A stretch of 64,000 nt of DNA from NCBI RefSeq assembly GCF_000383915.1, contig NZ_KB912942.1, forward strand, positions 4,151,795 to 4,215,794, given 5' to 3'. Positions 9,072-18,785 of the stretch are shown piece by piece. The position numbers were made by a program, and so were the translations under genes. The notes under the pieces are model-generated. The model was not told the DNA's origin. It did not search any database and was given only the letters and a program-made list of their open reading frames with translations. Origin of the DNA: Amycolatopsis benzoatilytica AK 16/65. GTDB lineage: Bacteria; Actinomycetota; Actinomycetes; Mycobacteriales; Pseudonocardiaceae. Position 1 is the stretch's first letter, and each line of letters begins with the position of its first letter.

Positions 9072-9874
9072 CACGCCACCAGCCGTCGGTAGAAGCCGCG
9101 ATGCGCGATCGCCCAGCCGACCGCGATCAGCACTGCCAGGTAGGCGAAGTGGCCCAGCACGGCGAGCAGGGCGTGCCCGCCCAGCGTGGCGGCGCGGGAC
9201 AGCTCGGTGCCGTGCCACAGCGGCGAAATCCAGGCCAGCCAGCGCACGTACAGCGGCAGCTGGGAGATCGGGAAGAACGTGCCGGAGAACAGCGTCATCG
9301 GGATGACCACGAACCGGAACATCAGCCCGAAGCGCTGGCCCTCGTCGAACGTCCACGCCGCCAGCCCGGCGACCAGCGATCCGCACGCCATGCCGGTCAG
9401 CACGCCGGCCAGGATCACCAGGAACGCGCCGGCGTTGGTCCACGCGCCGAACAGGAGCGCGACGACGGCGTAGACGGCGCCGGAAATCAACAGGCGCAAC
9501 GCGGTCCAGATCTGGTGCCCGCCGAGGATCTGGCCCGGCGACACCGGAGTCCCGGTGACCGCGATGTAGTCCTTCTGCCACTTGAACCCGCTGAGCACGG
9601 GATACGTCGACTCGCCGACCGCTTGCTGCGCGGCGCCGGCGATGAGCAGCGCGGGCGCGACGTAGACGAGGTAGGAGAATCCGCCGGTGGCCGGGCCCGC
9701 CTGGACTTGCGAGCCGAAGCCGAGCCCCATCGCGGCGAGGAAGAGCACCGGTTGCAGGCCGGTGGAGTACAGCGTGCTGACCCAATGCCGGCGGTACCAG
9801 GTCCAGTGCCCCTCGACGCGCAGCCAGGCGCCGTGGAAGCGGCCGACCACGCGGCCGGTAGCGGTGATCGTCAT
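9071..9874 (-). CDS. ABC-2 type transporter permease (first subunit)
   Basis: A 267-residue permease with six predicted membrane spans and the ABC-2 motif LFSGTFFPISQLPLYVRWLAW. It is related to the following permease but clearly diverged. ATG start overlaps the stop of the upstream ATPase by one base (TGATG). It probably pairs with the second permease in an asymmetric channel driven by the upstream ATPase. Confidence 0.88.
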   Translation of the reverse strand: MTITATGRVVGRFHGAWLRVEGHWTWYRRHWVSTLYSTGLQPVLFLAAMGLGFGSQVQAGPATGGFSYLVYVAPALLIAGAAQQAVGESTYPVLSGFKWQKDYIAVTGTPVSPGQILGGHQIWTALRLLISGAVYAVVALLFGAWTNAGAFLVILAGVLTGMACGSLVAGLAAWTFDEGQRFGLMFRFVVIPMTLFSGTFFPISQLPLYVRWLAWISPLWHGTELSRAATLGGHALLAVLGHFAYLAVLIAVGWAIAHRGFYRRLVA

Positions 9875-10827
9875 CAGTCCACCAGCGTCCGTCCGGTGAG
9901 CCGGAGGAAAACGTCCTCCAGCGAGCTGCGCCGGACCAGGCTCGACAGCGGGCGCAGGCCGCGCTCGTGGACGCGTTCCAGGGTCGCCTCGCCGGCCATC
10001 GTGTACAGCAGCAGCCGGTCCGGCAGCACCTCGACGCGGTCGGCCAGCCCTTCGACCCGGCTGGCCGCGGCCTCCTGCTCCCCCGCCGCGAACCGCAGTT
10101 CGACCACCTCGCGGGTGGAATGCCGGGCGATCAGGTCGGCCGGCGAGCCCTCCGCCGCGATCCGGCCGCCGTCCATGACGACGAGGCGATCGCAGAGCTG
10201 TTCGGCTTCGTCCATGTAGTGCGTGGTGACGATCAGCGTGGTGCCCTGGGCCTTGAGCCGGAAAAGCCGGTCCCACAACAGATGCCGCGCCTGCGGGTCG
10301 AGACCGGTGGTCGGTTCGTCCAGCAGCAGCAGCTCCGGGTCGTTCACCAGCGACCGGGCGATGGTGAGCCGCCGCTTCATGCCGCCGGAGAGCGAGTCGA
10401 CCGGCTTCTCGGCGCGGTCGGACAGCTGCGCGAACTCCATCAGCTCGATCGCCTTCCGCCGCACATGCGCCCGGGAGAGGCCGAAGTAGCGGCCGTAGAC
10501 ATGCAGGTTCTGCCGGACGGTGAGCTCGGTGTCGAGGTTGTCCTCCTGCGGCACCACGCCGAGCCGCGCGCGGATGCGCGGCCCGTCGATCTCCGGGTCC
10601 ATGCCGAGCACGCGCAGATCGCCGTCGCTGCGCGGCGAAACGCTCGCGATCATCCGCATCGTCGACGATTTGCCGGCGCCGTTGGGGCCGAGGAAGCCGA
10701 ACGCTTCCCCCTGCCGCACCTCGACGTCGATGCCGCGGACCGCCTCGAACTCGCCGAACCTTTTGACCAGTGCCTTGGCTTGGACCAGCGCTGGTGCCGA
10801 TGCCGTCTCTCCCACGAGAACCGACAC
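9874..10827 (-). CDS. ABC transporter ATP-binding protein (DrrA-like)
   Basis: 317 residues. Walker A GPNGAGKSS, Q loop VPQEDN, signature LSGGMKRR, Walker B LLLLDEPTTGLD and switch His in TTHYMDEAEQ are all intact. The C-terminal ~80 residues form the extension (DUF4162-like) found in daunorubicin-resistance-type exporters. The GTG at 10827 gives the usual family length. No good ribosome-binding site precedes it, so a leaderless start is possible; an in-frame open stretch reaching 10983 is low-complexity and unlikely to be translated. First gene of the exporter operon. Confidence 0.88.
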   Translation of the reverse strand: MSVLVGETASAPALVQAKALVKRFGEFEAVRGIDVEVRQGEAFGFLGPNGAGKSSTMRMIASVSPRSDGDLRVLGMDPEIDGPRIRARLGVVPQEDNLDTELTVRQNLHVYGRYFGLSRAHVRRKAIELMEFAQLSDRAEKPVDSLSGGMKRRLTIARSLVNDPELLLLDEPTTGLDPQARHLLWDRLFRLKAQGTTLIVTTHYMDEAEQLCDRLVVMDGGRIAAEGSPADLIARHSTREVVELRFAAGEQEAAASRVEGLADRVEVLPDRLLLYTMAGEATLERVHERGLRPLSSLVRRSSLEDVFLRLTGRTLVD

Positions 10828-11046
10828 TAGAGGGAAGGACCGACAGTTTTCGACCGGTTTGCCGGCGAAGACGCCGGAGCGTCGAGCGGCACCGCCCGGC
10901 AGAGCGTCCGGTTCGGCCTTCCGGGCAGGACGAGCGGCCTCCTCCGGCGACCGCCATGACGGTCGGGAACCGCCGGAACGCACCCGGTGAACAGCGAAGC
11001 GGTGCGGCCCGAAGACCGCCCCGCTCCCCTGCCCAGCCGAAGGAAC

Positions 11047-14000
11047 TCAGCGCACCGTCACCGAAACCGACTGCGCCGCCCCGTTCACCGTCACCGAAAT
11101 CCGCGCCGTGCCCGGACGCAAGGCGCGCACCGTCCCGGTCGCCGGGTCCAGCGACACGACGTCCCACGGCATCGGCGGCCAGGTCCCGATGTGCACGCCA
11201 GCTCCGCTCCACGCGGCGCTCACCGGGTACTGCACCGGAATCTGCCGGCCTTCCTGGCTCACCGTCGCGGTCACCTTGCCGATAGCGCCCTGGGACAGGA
11301 CGCCCGGACCGGTCATTGTCAGGGCGTCCACGTTCGGCTTGGTCTCGAACCGCACCGGCTGGCCGCGATCGGACGGGTTCACGCCGACCAGGGTCCAGCC
11401 GACGAAGCCGCCGTCCGCGGGGCCCGCGGCGGGAGTCTTGCCGGAGTTTCCGTTCACCAGGTACGGCACGCCGTCGGTACGAGACAGGCCGAACACACCC
11501 GCGTGCGAAGCCACCGAAGCGGCTGGTTTGCCGGACTGTTCTTCGAAACCGGTCAGCCAGGTCTGCAGCAGCGCGGCTTCCTTGCGGTCCCCCAGCTGCG
11601 AGATGCCGGTCGGGCTCGGGTCCTTGACCGGGTGGTGCATCGCGACGACCACGCCGCGGACCGAGCGGTCCTTGGCCGCGCTGTCGAGCGCTTCGCGCAG
11701 CATCCGGACCTGGTCGAATCCGCCCGCGCGCAGCGAACCGCGCGACGAGTCGAGCAGGATCAGCCGGACGCCGCCGACGTCGACCACGCGGTGGGTTTCC
11801 CCGAACGCCGCCTGGAAGTCGGCCAGTCCGTCGCCACCCTCGGCTTCGTGGTTGCCCGGCAGGTAGTACCACGGAACGCGGCCGTCCACTTCCTCCGTGA
11901 TGATCTTGCGAGCCAGCGCGAAGTCCGGCGCGGTGCCGCGGTCGACGAAGTCGCCGTTGATCAGCACGATGTCCGGCTTCGCGGCGACCGCCTCGCGCAG
12001 CGCCCGGCGCGCCTGTGCGACCAGCGGGCCGTCCGGGGCGTCGGCGGTGAACTGGGCATCGCTGACCACGGCGATCTTCACGCCGCCCTTGCCGAGCGTC
12101 CCGTTGACGACCAGCGACGGGTCCGGGACCGCCGGGTCGCGCGGCACGGTCGCGGTCGGCGCGACCTCGAAGGTGAGGTCGTCGAAGACCAGTTCGCCCT
12201 CGTACTGCTTGGCCGGCCTGGTTTCCACCGCGTAGAACCGGGTGAGCCGCTGGCCGTCCGGCAGTCCGGCGGGCACCGCCGCGGTGACGTAGCGCCAGCC
12301 CGTCCAGTCGACGGTCAGCGACAGGTCCACAATGGACGCGGTGTTCGCGCCGTCGCGCAGTTCCGCCCGGATCCACGCGCCTTTGCCGTCGCCGTTGATC
12401 CACATGCCGATCTTCTGCGTGCCAGCGGGAACCGCGATCGGGTCGGCCGCCGTCACGTACGCGGCACGGGTCGCTGTGGTGCCGGTAAGCCGGTAGTCGA
12501 GTGCGAGGCCCTTTCCGCCATTGCGGCCTTCCGCTTCGGAAAGCGCGGCACCGACCACGGACGGGTATACCGAAGCCGACCAGCCGGCCGGGCCGTCCAG
12601 CGGAGCCGCCACCTTCGCCACGGTGCCGACCGAAGCCGCCAAGTGCGATACCTGTCCGCCTGCGTGGACGGTGATCGCGGTGGCACCGGAGGCGCTGAGC
12701 GCGGTGACCGAGAAGCCCTTGCCCGACGGTTCGATCTTCACCACGGCGGGGTCGTAGTCGAGCTTCACGTCCGACGGCTCGATCCAGGTGCCGTAACCGT
12801 CCGCGTCGTAGCCGTAGACCTGGAACTCGCCGTGCGCACCGGCAGCCGACAGCGCGACCTGCTGCGTGCTCGCGCCAAGCCGCACAGGCTTGCCCAGCAC
12901 GGTCAGCTTCGTGCTGCCGCTCACGAAACCCTGGCGTGCGGTGACTGTCACGTCGGCCCGCGCGTCCGGGCGCAGGAAGTCCGGCTGCGCGGTGAAAACG
13001 TTCTTCGTGACGGTGCCCCGGAACGGGTTCGACGACATCCAGAACGGCTGGACGGCCACCGCGGCGCCGGTCTCGTCGTGACCGTTCGGAACGAGCACGC
13101 GGCTCAGCCCCGAGAGAACTCGGCTCGAGTTGTCGCTCTCCTGTGCGGGCGCGGGCGCGAACCCGGTCAACCGGCCGCTGCCGGCGACGGTCGCGACGCC
13201 GATGCCATTGGGCACCAACCGTTCTCCACCGTCCGACGGCGAGTTCCGCACCGATGGCGCGGCCTCGCCTTCGTTGCGCGCGAGCAGCGTGGACGAGCCG
13301 CCGCCGTCGAGGTTGATCGCGTCGTCCGCGCCGAGGCGCTTCAGCTGACGCGCCATCTCCAGCTCCGTCATGCCGCGGCTGTCGGCCTGCCGGCCGTCCA
13401 CTGTGACGAGCCACATCTTCTTGCCGTCAGCGGAAAAACCGACGCCAGTACGCGGCGCGAGCGTGGTGTCGTCGAGCTGCTGGAGCTGACCGTCCTTCAC
13501 CAGCGTCTTGTTGCCGCCGACCGCGACCGCGATCTTGCCCGCATCGGACCGCGGCGCGTACGTGACGCCAACGCGATCGCCGACCTTCAGCTTCGCCAAG
13601 CTGTCCGCACCGGCTTCACGGCCGAGCAGCAACGTCGCACCTGCCGGAATCGGACCGTCGGCAGGCTGCTGGCCCACCTTCGTCACCACCCCGTCGCGGA
13701 CTTCGACCTCGGTGACCCGCTGCGCGCCGGCCACCGAGGTCGCGCGCGTCGAAGCGCCCCACAGCGGTGTGTAGACGCCGAGCGCGTCCTTGCCGAGGAC
13801 CGGGCTGTTGAAGTTGGTGGCCGGCACGACGCGGCCGTCCGGCAGCGTCACCGCCGCTTCGAGGAAGATGTCGGCGAGCTTCGCGCGGCCCTCGGCGGTA
13901 ATCGCGGCGGTGGTGTTGTGCCCGGCGGCGGGCGCGTTGCGCAACTCGCCCTTGTCGATGCCGACGCCGAGCGGAGCACCGGTGGCATTGATGTCGAAGA

Positions 14001-14388
14001 AGTCGCCGTTGACGCCCGCCACCGCGCCGGCGCGCGCCACTTGCTGGGACAGCGGGGTGCGCGCGGAAACGGTTCCCGGACTCAGGTAAGCCGGCTTCAA
14101 GACCTTGCTGGTCAGGTCAACGCTCAGCGCGTCGCCGCGGATCCAGCCCTTCGGGTCGAAGCGGTCGAACTGGGTGAGGTTCAGACCAGGTGCCACTTCG
14201 CTGGTGGCGCTGCTGGTTTCCAGCCCGTCGTCGGCTGCCGGTGCGGCGGCGACGGCCGGGGCCTCGCGGCCCGAAGAGAAGACGGGCGCGCTCTCGATCG
14301 GCGGCGCGGAAAGCGGGTCAGCATGTGCCGGAGTGGCAAGGCTCAGCGCCAGCACGGCGCTGAGCAGCACAGATCTCGACTTGTTCAC
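11047..14388 (-). CDS. Secreted phosphodiester glycosidase / metallophosphoesterase fusion
   Basis: About 1113 residues with a Sec signal (KSRSVLLSAVLALSLATPAHA). The N-terminal third matches the phosphodiester glycosidase (NAGPA, DUF2233) family: INLDGGGSSTLLARN and LVPNGIGV are typical. The middle is beta-rich with a carbohydrate-binding-like segment. Residues ~770-1010 are a calcineurin-like metallophosphoesterase: VVSDAQF, INGDFVDRG, LPGNHE, MHHPV. The normal first-motif D-x-H reads SDAQF, so the first metal ligand His is replaced by Gln, a deviation worth noting. The C-terminus is an Ig-like fold (TGTVRALRPGTARISV). Likely role: extracellular removal or recycling of sugar-phosphodiester decorations such as teichoic or phosphoglycan. 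GTG at 14388 follows GGGGG; GTG at 14400 is the alternative. Confidence 0.85.
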   Translation of the reverse strand: MNKSRSVLLSAVLALSLATPAHADPLSAPPIESAPVFSSGREAPAVAAAPAADDGLETSSATSEVAPGLNLTQFDRFDPKGWIRGDALSVDLTSKVLKPAYLSPGTVSARTPLSQQVARAGAVAGVNGDFFDINATGAPLGVGIDKGELRNAPAAGHNTTAAITAEGRAKLADIFLEAAVTLPDGRVVPATNFNSPVLGKDALGVYTPLWGASTRATSVAGAQRVTEVEVRDGVVTKVGQQPADGPIPAGATLLLGREAGADSLAKLKVGDRVGVTYAPRSDAGKIAVAVGGNKTLVKDGQLQQLDDTTLAPRTGVGFSADGKKMWLVTVDGRQADSRGMTELEMARQLKRLGADDAINLDGGGSSTLLARNEGEAAPSVRNSPSDGGERLVPNGIGVATVAGSGRLTGFAPAPAQESDNSSRVLSGLSRVLVPNGHDETGAAVAVQPFWMSSNPFRGTVTKNVFTAQPDFLRPDARADVTVTARQGFVSGSTKLTVLGKPVRLGASTQQVALSAAGAHGEFQVYGYDADGYGTWIEPSDVKLDYDPAVVKIEPSGKGFSVTALSASGATAITVHAGGQVSHLAASVGTVAKVAAPLDGPAGWSASVYPSVVGAALSEAEGRNGGKGLALDYRLTGTTATRAAYVTAADPIAVPAGTQKIGMWINGDGKGAWIRAELRDGANTASIVDLSLTVDWTGWRYVTAAVPAGLPDGQRLTRFYAVETRPAKQYEGELVFDDLTFEVAPTATVPRDPAVPDPSLVVNGTLGKGGVKIAVVSDAQFTADAPDGPLVAQARRALREAVAAKPDIVLINGDFVDRGTAPDFALARKIITEEVDGRVPWYYLPGNHEAEGGDGLADFQAAFGETHRVVDVGGVRLILLDSSRGSLRAGGFDQVRMLREALDSAAKDRSVRGVVVAMHHPVKDPSPTGISQLGDRKEAALLQTWLTGFEEQSGKPAASVASHAGVFGLSRTDGVPYLVNGNSGKTPAAGPADGGFVGWTLVGVNPSDRGQPVRFETKPNVDALTMTGPGVLSQGAIGKVTATVSQEGRQIPVQYPVSAAWSGAGVHIGTWPPMPWDVVSLDPATGTVRALRPGTARISVTVNGAAQSVSVTVR

Positions 14389-14494
14389 AGAAGCCCCCAC
14401 GGTCGTGAAAATGGCTCAGATCAGCCAAATCCATCGGCGCGACCGCTGGAGGTCTCCACGGTGAACGGCACCTGAATGGCGCGGGATGATCCGC

Positions 14495-15217
14495 TCAGGG
14501 AGTCATCCGCGCGGCGAGGAACGCCTTCGCGACCGCCTCGTCGCCCGTGATCTCAGGCGTCCACTCGCCGCGATTCCACAGCAGCAACAGCAAATCCTGC
14601 GCCGGTGCGGCGACCGTGGCGACCGGTTCTCCTTCGCCGAGCACCGGCGGTTCGCCCGGCACGACGGTCCAGGAATGCCCGCTGTCGGTGGTGCGCACAG
14701 TGATCGGTGCCGGAAGCGGCGGCATCGGGAGCCTCCACCGGGACACCCGAGGCAACATGGTGCCCAGGACTTCGTCGACGCCGTCCGCGGCGATCGCCGG
14801 GTCCAGCCTGGTCGTCGTGCCGCGCGCACCGAACAGATCCACCAGGTGGACGGCGGTCTCCTGCACCTGACGGCGGAACCAGAACGCCTTCGTCTTCGAT
14901 GCGGCGCCGAAGACCCAGCACGGGCCAGCCGGATCCGCGGCGGCGAGCGCGTCGAGCAGTTCGGCCGCGCTTTCGGAGTACCAGGACGTCAGCTCGCCGG
15001 TCGGCTCGGCCTCGAACTCCTGCGAGCTCAGCTCGCCGGTGCGGACGATCCCGGCGGCCCAGCGGTGCACGTTGCCCAGGTGCAGCACCAGGTCGCGCTT
15101 GGTCCAGCCCGCGCAGTACGGCACCGGGTTGTCCAGGTGCCCGGCCGATTCGGCGGCGAACGCCTCGGTGAGCGCGCGCAGGTGCGGCAGATAGTCGATC
15201 GGAGGCAATGCGGTCAC
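14495..15217 (-). CDS. Maleylpyruvate isomerase-family (mycothiol-dependent) protein
   Basis: A 240-residue member of the DinB/MDMPI superfamily. Residues 1-150 form the four-helix N-terminal domain, with CAGWTKRDLVLHLGNVHRW giving one metal-ligand His, and a C-terminal domain of the SCP-2-like MDMPI type follows. In characterised relatives these enzymes use mycothiol, the actinobacterial thiol, in isomerisation or transferase reactions. The substrate here is unknown. It lies downstream of ndk beyond a strong terminator, so it is probably transcribed separately. Confidence 0.8.
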   Translation of the reverse strand: MTALPPIDYLPHLRALTEAFAAESAGHLDNPVPYCAGWTKRDLVLHLGNVHRWAAGIVRTGELSSQEFEAEPTGELTSWYSESAAELLDALAAADPAGPCWVFGAASKTKAFWFRRQVQETAVHLVDLFGARGTTTRLDPAIAADGVDEVLGTMLPRVSRWRLPMPPLPAPITVRTTDSGHSWTVVPGEPPVLGEGEPVATVAAPAQDLLLLLWNRGEWTPEITGDEAVAKAFLAARMTP

Positions 15218-15258
15218 CGGTGGAGATTAGCCGATCTCCGCCGTCGGAAGCACCGGGT

Positions 15259-15304
15259 AAAAAGACGGACGCCGGGCAGGGACCGCGGTCCCTGCCCGGC
15301 GTCC
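15259..15304 (-). terminator. Intrinsic terminator of ndk
   Basis: A perfect 18-bp stem (15267-15284 with 15287-15304, 2-nt loop) with, on the minus strand, GTC and then five Ts. It lies 21 nt past the ndk stop. One of the best classical terminators in the window. Confidence 0.92.
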
Positions 15305-15325
15305 GCGGGTGCGGTCAGCCCCGGA

Positions 15326-15736
15326 TCACAGGTCCGGGAACCACAGCTTCAGCTCGCGCTCGGCCGACTCCGGCGAGTCCGAGCCGTGCACCAGGTTGTA
15401 CTGGGTCTCCAGCGCGAAGTCGCCGCGCAGGGTGCCCGGGGTGGCCTTCTCGACCGGGTCGGTGCCGCCGGCCAGCTGACGGAACGCGGCGATAGCGCGC
15501 GGGCCCTCGACGGCCAGCGCGACGAGCGGGCCGGACGTGATGAACTCCAGCAGGTCGCCGAAGAACGGGCGTTCCTTGTGCTCGGCGTAGTGCTCCTCGG
15601 CGACGGAGCGCTCGACGGTGCGCAGTTCCAGCGCGGCCAGCTTCAGGCCCTTGCGCTCGATGCGCGAAACGACCTCGCCGACGAGGCCGCGCGCGACGCC
15701 ATCGGGCTTGACGAGGACCAGCGTGCGTTCAGTCAC
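15326..15736 (-). CDS. ndk: Nucleoside diphosphate kinase
   Basis: 136 residues, the standard family length. It balances NTP/dNTP pools by phosphotransfer through His117 in [12 protein letters not shown], the NDPK signature. [11 protein letters not shown] opens the ferredoxin-like fold. GTG start with AAGGAG ten bases upstream. In many actinobacteria ndk lies directly between folC/DUF4233 and rne. Here both intervals are filled by accessory genes and ndk has its own terminator. Confidence 0.98.
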   Translation of the reverse strand: MTERTLVLVKPDGVARGLVGEVVSRIERKGLKLAALELRTVERSVAEEHYAEHKERPFFGDLLEFITSGPLVALAVEGPRAIAAFRQLAGGTDPVEKATPGTLRGDFALETQYNLVHGSDSPESAERELKLWFPDL

Positions 15737-15817
15737 GACGGTATTTCTCCTTGTGCGAATCTGTGTTAATCGGCACCGAGCCTATCCGACGCCCTGGCGC
15801 GGCCGGTTGCGGCCGGG

Positions 15818-17377
15818 TCAGCCGCGCTGGGGCTGCAGCGTCTTCGACCAGAGCGACCGCCCGGCCGAGTCGCGCAGGTCGACGGTCAGCTCGCCGCCCG
15901 CCCCGTCCACGTTCAGCTCGCCGAAGTGCTGGAACCCTTGTGCCGGCGAGGAATTCTGCGTCGCCGGGGCGTGCACGAACACCGCTTCCGGACCGAACGT
16001 CGGGTCCAGCTTGTTCGGGCCGAACGCGCCGGCGTTGAGCGGGCCGGACACGAATTCCCAGAACGGGTCGAAGTCCTGGAACGAGGCGCGCTCGGGCGAA
16101 TAGTGGTGCGCGGCGGTGTAGTGCACGTCGGCGGTCAGCCACACGACGTTGCGGACCCGGTTGCGGGAGATCTGACCGAGCACCCAGGCGAGTTCGGTCT
16201 CGCGGCCGCCGGGCGCGCCGGGCAGGCCGTTCGACACCGCTTCCATGTCCTTGCCGTCCGGCACGACCAGCCCGATCGGCATGTCCGCCTGGACGATCTT
16301 CCAGGTCGCGGTGCTCCGCTGGAGCGCGTCGACCAGCCAGCGGGCCTGCGCCGCGCCGAGGATGTGGCCGGGCTTGGCCGGGTCGGAGGGGTTGGCGTCG
16401 CGGTAGGTGCGCATGTCGAGCACGAAGACCTCGACCCGGCTGCCGTAACGGAAGTTCCGGTACACCCGCCCGTCGACGGCCTGGCGGCGGTCGATCGGGT
16501 GCCATTCGTGGAACGCCTGGAACGCGCGCTGGGCGAGCACGTCGACGCGCTTTTCGGCGTACTCCGGGCGGTCGTTGAGGATTTCGCCCGGGTACCAGTT
16601 GTTCAAGACCTCATGGTCATCCCATTGGACACAGGCCGGAACCTCGGCGGCGAAGCGGCGGAAGTGCTCGTCCAGCCGGTTGTAGGCATGCTGGCCGCGG
16701 TACTCGTCGAGGGTCTCGGCCACCTTCGACTTCTCCGGCGTGACGACGTTGTGCCAGGTTCCGCCACCGCCGGGCAGCGTGACGGTGTCGGTGAGCGGAC
16801 CGTCGGCGTAGACCGTGTCGCCGCTGTGCAGGAACAGGTCCGGGCGGCGGTCGGCCATCGCGGAGAAGATCGTCATCCCGCCGAGCGCCGGGTTGATGCC
16901 GTAGTTCTGTCCGGCGACGTCGCCGCTCCACAGGATCCGGGTGTTCGCGCGGCCGATCGGCGCGGTGGCGAAACGGCCGGCGACTGGCTCGCTCGCGCCG
17001 CGGCCGTCGAGGTCCACCGCGGTGACCCGGTAGTGGTACTCGGTGCCCGGCGCCAGCCCGGCGATCCGGACTTTGCCGGCACCGCCGGTCTGCGGCGTGG
17101 CGAGCGGGCCGGGAACCCGGCGCGCGTGGCGGAACGACGGATCGCGGGCGATCTCGACCATCAACCGGGACGGGCGGTCGGCGCGGGACCACACGATCCC
17201 GGAACCGGCGGTCACGTCCCCGGACGCGACGCCGTGGGTGAGCACCGGACGGCCCCGGCGGACGAGCGGGGCGGCGGAGGCCGGGCCGGACAGCGCCAGC
17301 CCGCCCGCCGCGGCGAGCGCGGGGACGACGATTCCGGCTTTGAGCACGGAGCGCCGCGATGAGGTCATTTCGGTCAT
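15818..17377 (-). CDS. phoD: Tat-exported PhoD-family alkaline phosphatase
   Basis: 519 residues. A twin-arginine signal (SSRRSVLKAG, then a hydrophobic run to about residue 37) precedes an N-terminal beta-sandwich (VASGDVTAGSGIVWSRAD) and the PhoD metallophosphatase domain: WSGDVAG, LHSGDTVYAD, WDDHEVLNNW and WLTADVHYTAAH supply the Fe/Ca ligands of the family. A C-terminal beta segment (VDGAGGELTVDLRDSAG) closes it. It is expected to release phosphate from phosphodiesters outside the cell. Two ATGs (17377 and 17368) are possible; neither has a clear ribosome-binding site. No Pho box was recognised. Confidence 0.9.
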   Translation of the reverse strand: MTEMTSSRRSVLKAGIVVPALAAAGGLALSGPASAAPLVRRGRPVLTHGVASGDVTAGSGIVWSRADRPSRLMVEIARDPSFRHARRVPGPLATPQTGGAGKVRIAGLAPGTEYHYRVTAVDLDGRGASEPVAGRFATAPIGRANTRILWSGDVAGQNYGINPALGGMTIFSAMADRRPDLFLHSGDTVYADGPLTDTVTLPGGGGTWHNVVTPEKSKVAETLDEYRGQHAYNRLDEHFRRFAAEVPACVQWDDHEVLNNWYPGEILNDRPEYAEKRVDVLAQRAFQAFHEWHPIDRRQAVDGRVYRNFRYGSRVEVFVLDMRTYRDANPSDPAKPGHILGAAQARWLVDALQRSTATWKIVQADMPIGLVVPDGKDMEAVSNGLPGAPGGRETELAWVLGQISRNRVRNVVWLTADVHYTAAHHYSPERASFQDFDPFWEFVSGPLNAGAFGPNKLDPTFGPEAVFVHAPATQNSSPAQGFQHFGELNVDGAGGELTVDLRDSAGRSLWSKTLQPQRG

Positions 17378-17473
17378 GGCGGGTGTTCTATCCCGCGGTC
17401 ACGGCCGGGCGGCCAATTCGGGTTTACCGGCGCGTGAACGGATCATCCAGCAGGACGAAGTCACCTTCGCCGG

Positions 17474-17953
17474 TCACGCCCGGCGTGCTTCCCGGACCAT
17501 CTCGTGCCCGCACTCGCTCGGCCCGGACAGCGGCCGCTCCACGAACCCGTGCCGTTCGTACAGCGCCATCGCGTGCTCGTTGCCCGCCGCGACGCGCAAC
17601 GCCAGTTCCTCCGCGCCGCGGCCCTCGCTCCACCGCACCACCGTCTGGACGAGAGCGTCGCCGACTCCCTGGCCGCGCGCGGTCGGGCTCACCCACATCG
17701 ACAGCAGTTCGGCTTTGTCGCCGCCCTCGGCAAGATGCCCGCTGACCATGCCGGCGGGGACGCCGTCGAGGTCGGCCAGGACGTTGAAAGACACCGTGCG
17801 CAGCCGCGCCCGCCAATTCGGTTCGGCGTCGCTCTCGCCTTGCCAGTCGGCGAGTTTCGAGCTGAACGCCTCCGGGGCCTCGCGCAGCGCGGCGAGGCGG
17901 AGTTCTCGCCACTCCGCCCAGTTGTCGCCGCTCAGTTCGCGCACCACGATCAC
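17474..17953 (-). CDS. GNAT-family N-acetyltransferase
   Basis: A 159-residue acetyltransferase. The acetyl-CoA-binding motif A is visible as LSMWVSPTARGQGVGDAL (R/Q-G-x-G), followed by AGNEHAMALYERHGFVE, the conserved motif-B helix with Tyr. The N-terminus VRELSGDNWAEWRELRLAALRE is typical of small-molecule or peptide acetylating GNATs. Starts at GTG 17953 without a ribosome-binding site. It diverges from the VOC gene across 53 bp. Substrate not predictable. Confidence 0.85.
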   Translation of the reverse strand: MIVVRELSGDNWAEWRELRLAALREAPEAFSSKLADWQGESDAEPNWRARLRTVSFNVLADLDGVPAGMVSGHLAEGGDKAELLSMWVSPTARGQGVGDALVQTVVRWSEGRGAEELALRVAAGNEHAMALYERHGFVERPLSGPSECGHEMVREARRA

Positions 17954-17994
17954 ACTGAGACTGTCGTCGCAGCGGCCGGGCCGTTACCTCGGAT

Positions 17995-18781
<787 letters not shown>

Positions 18782-18785
<4 letters not shown>

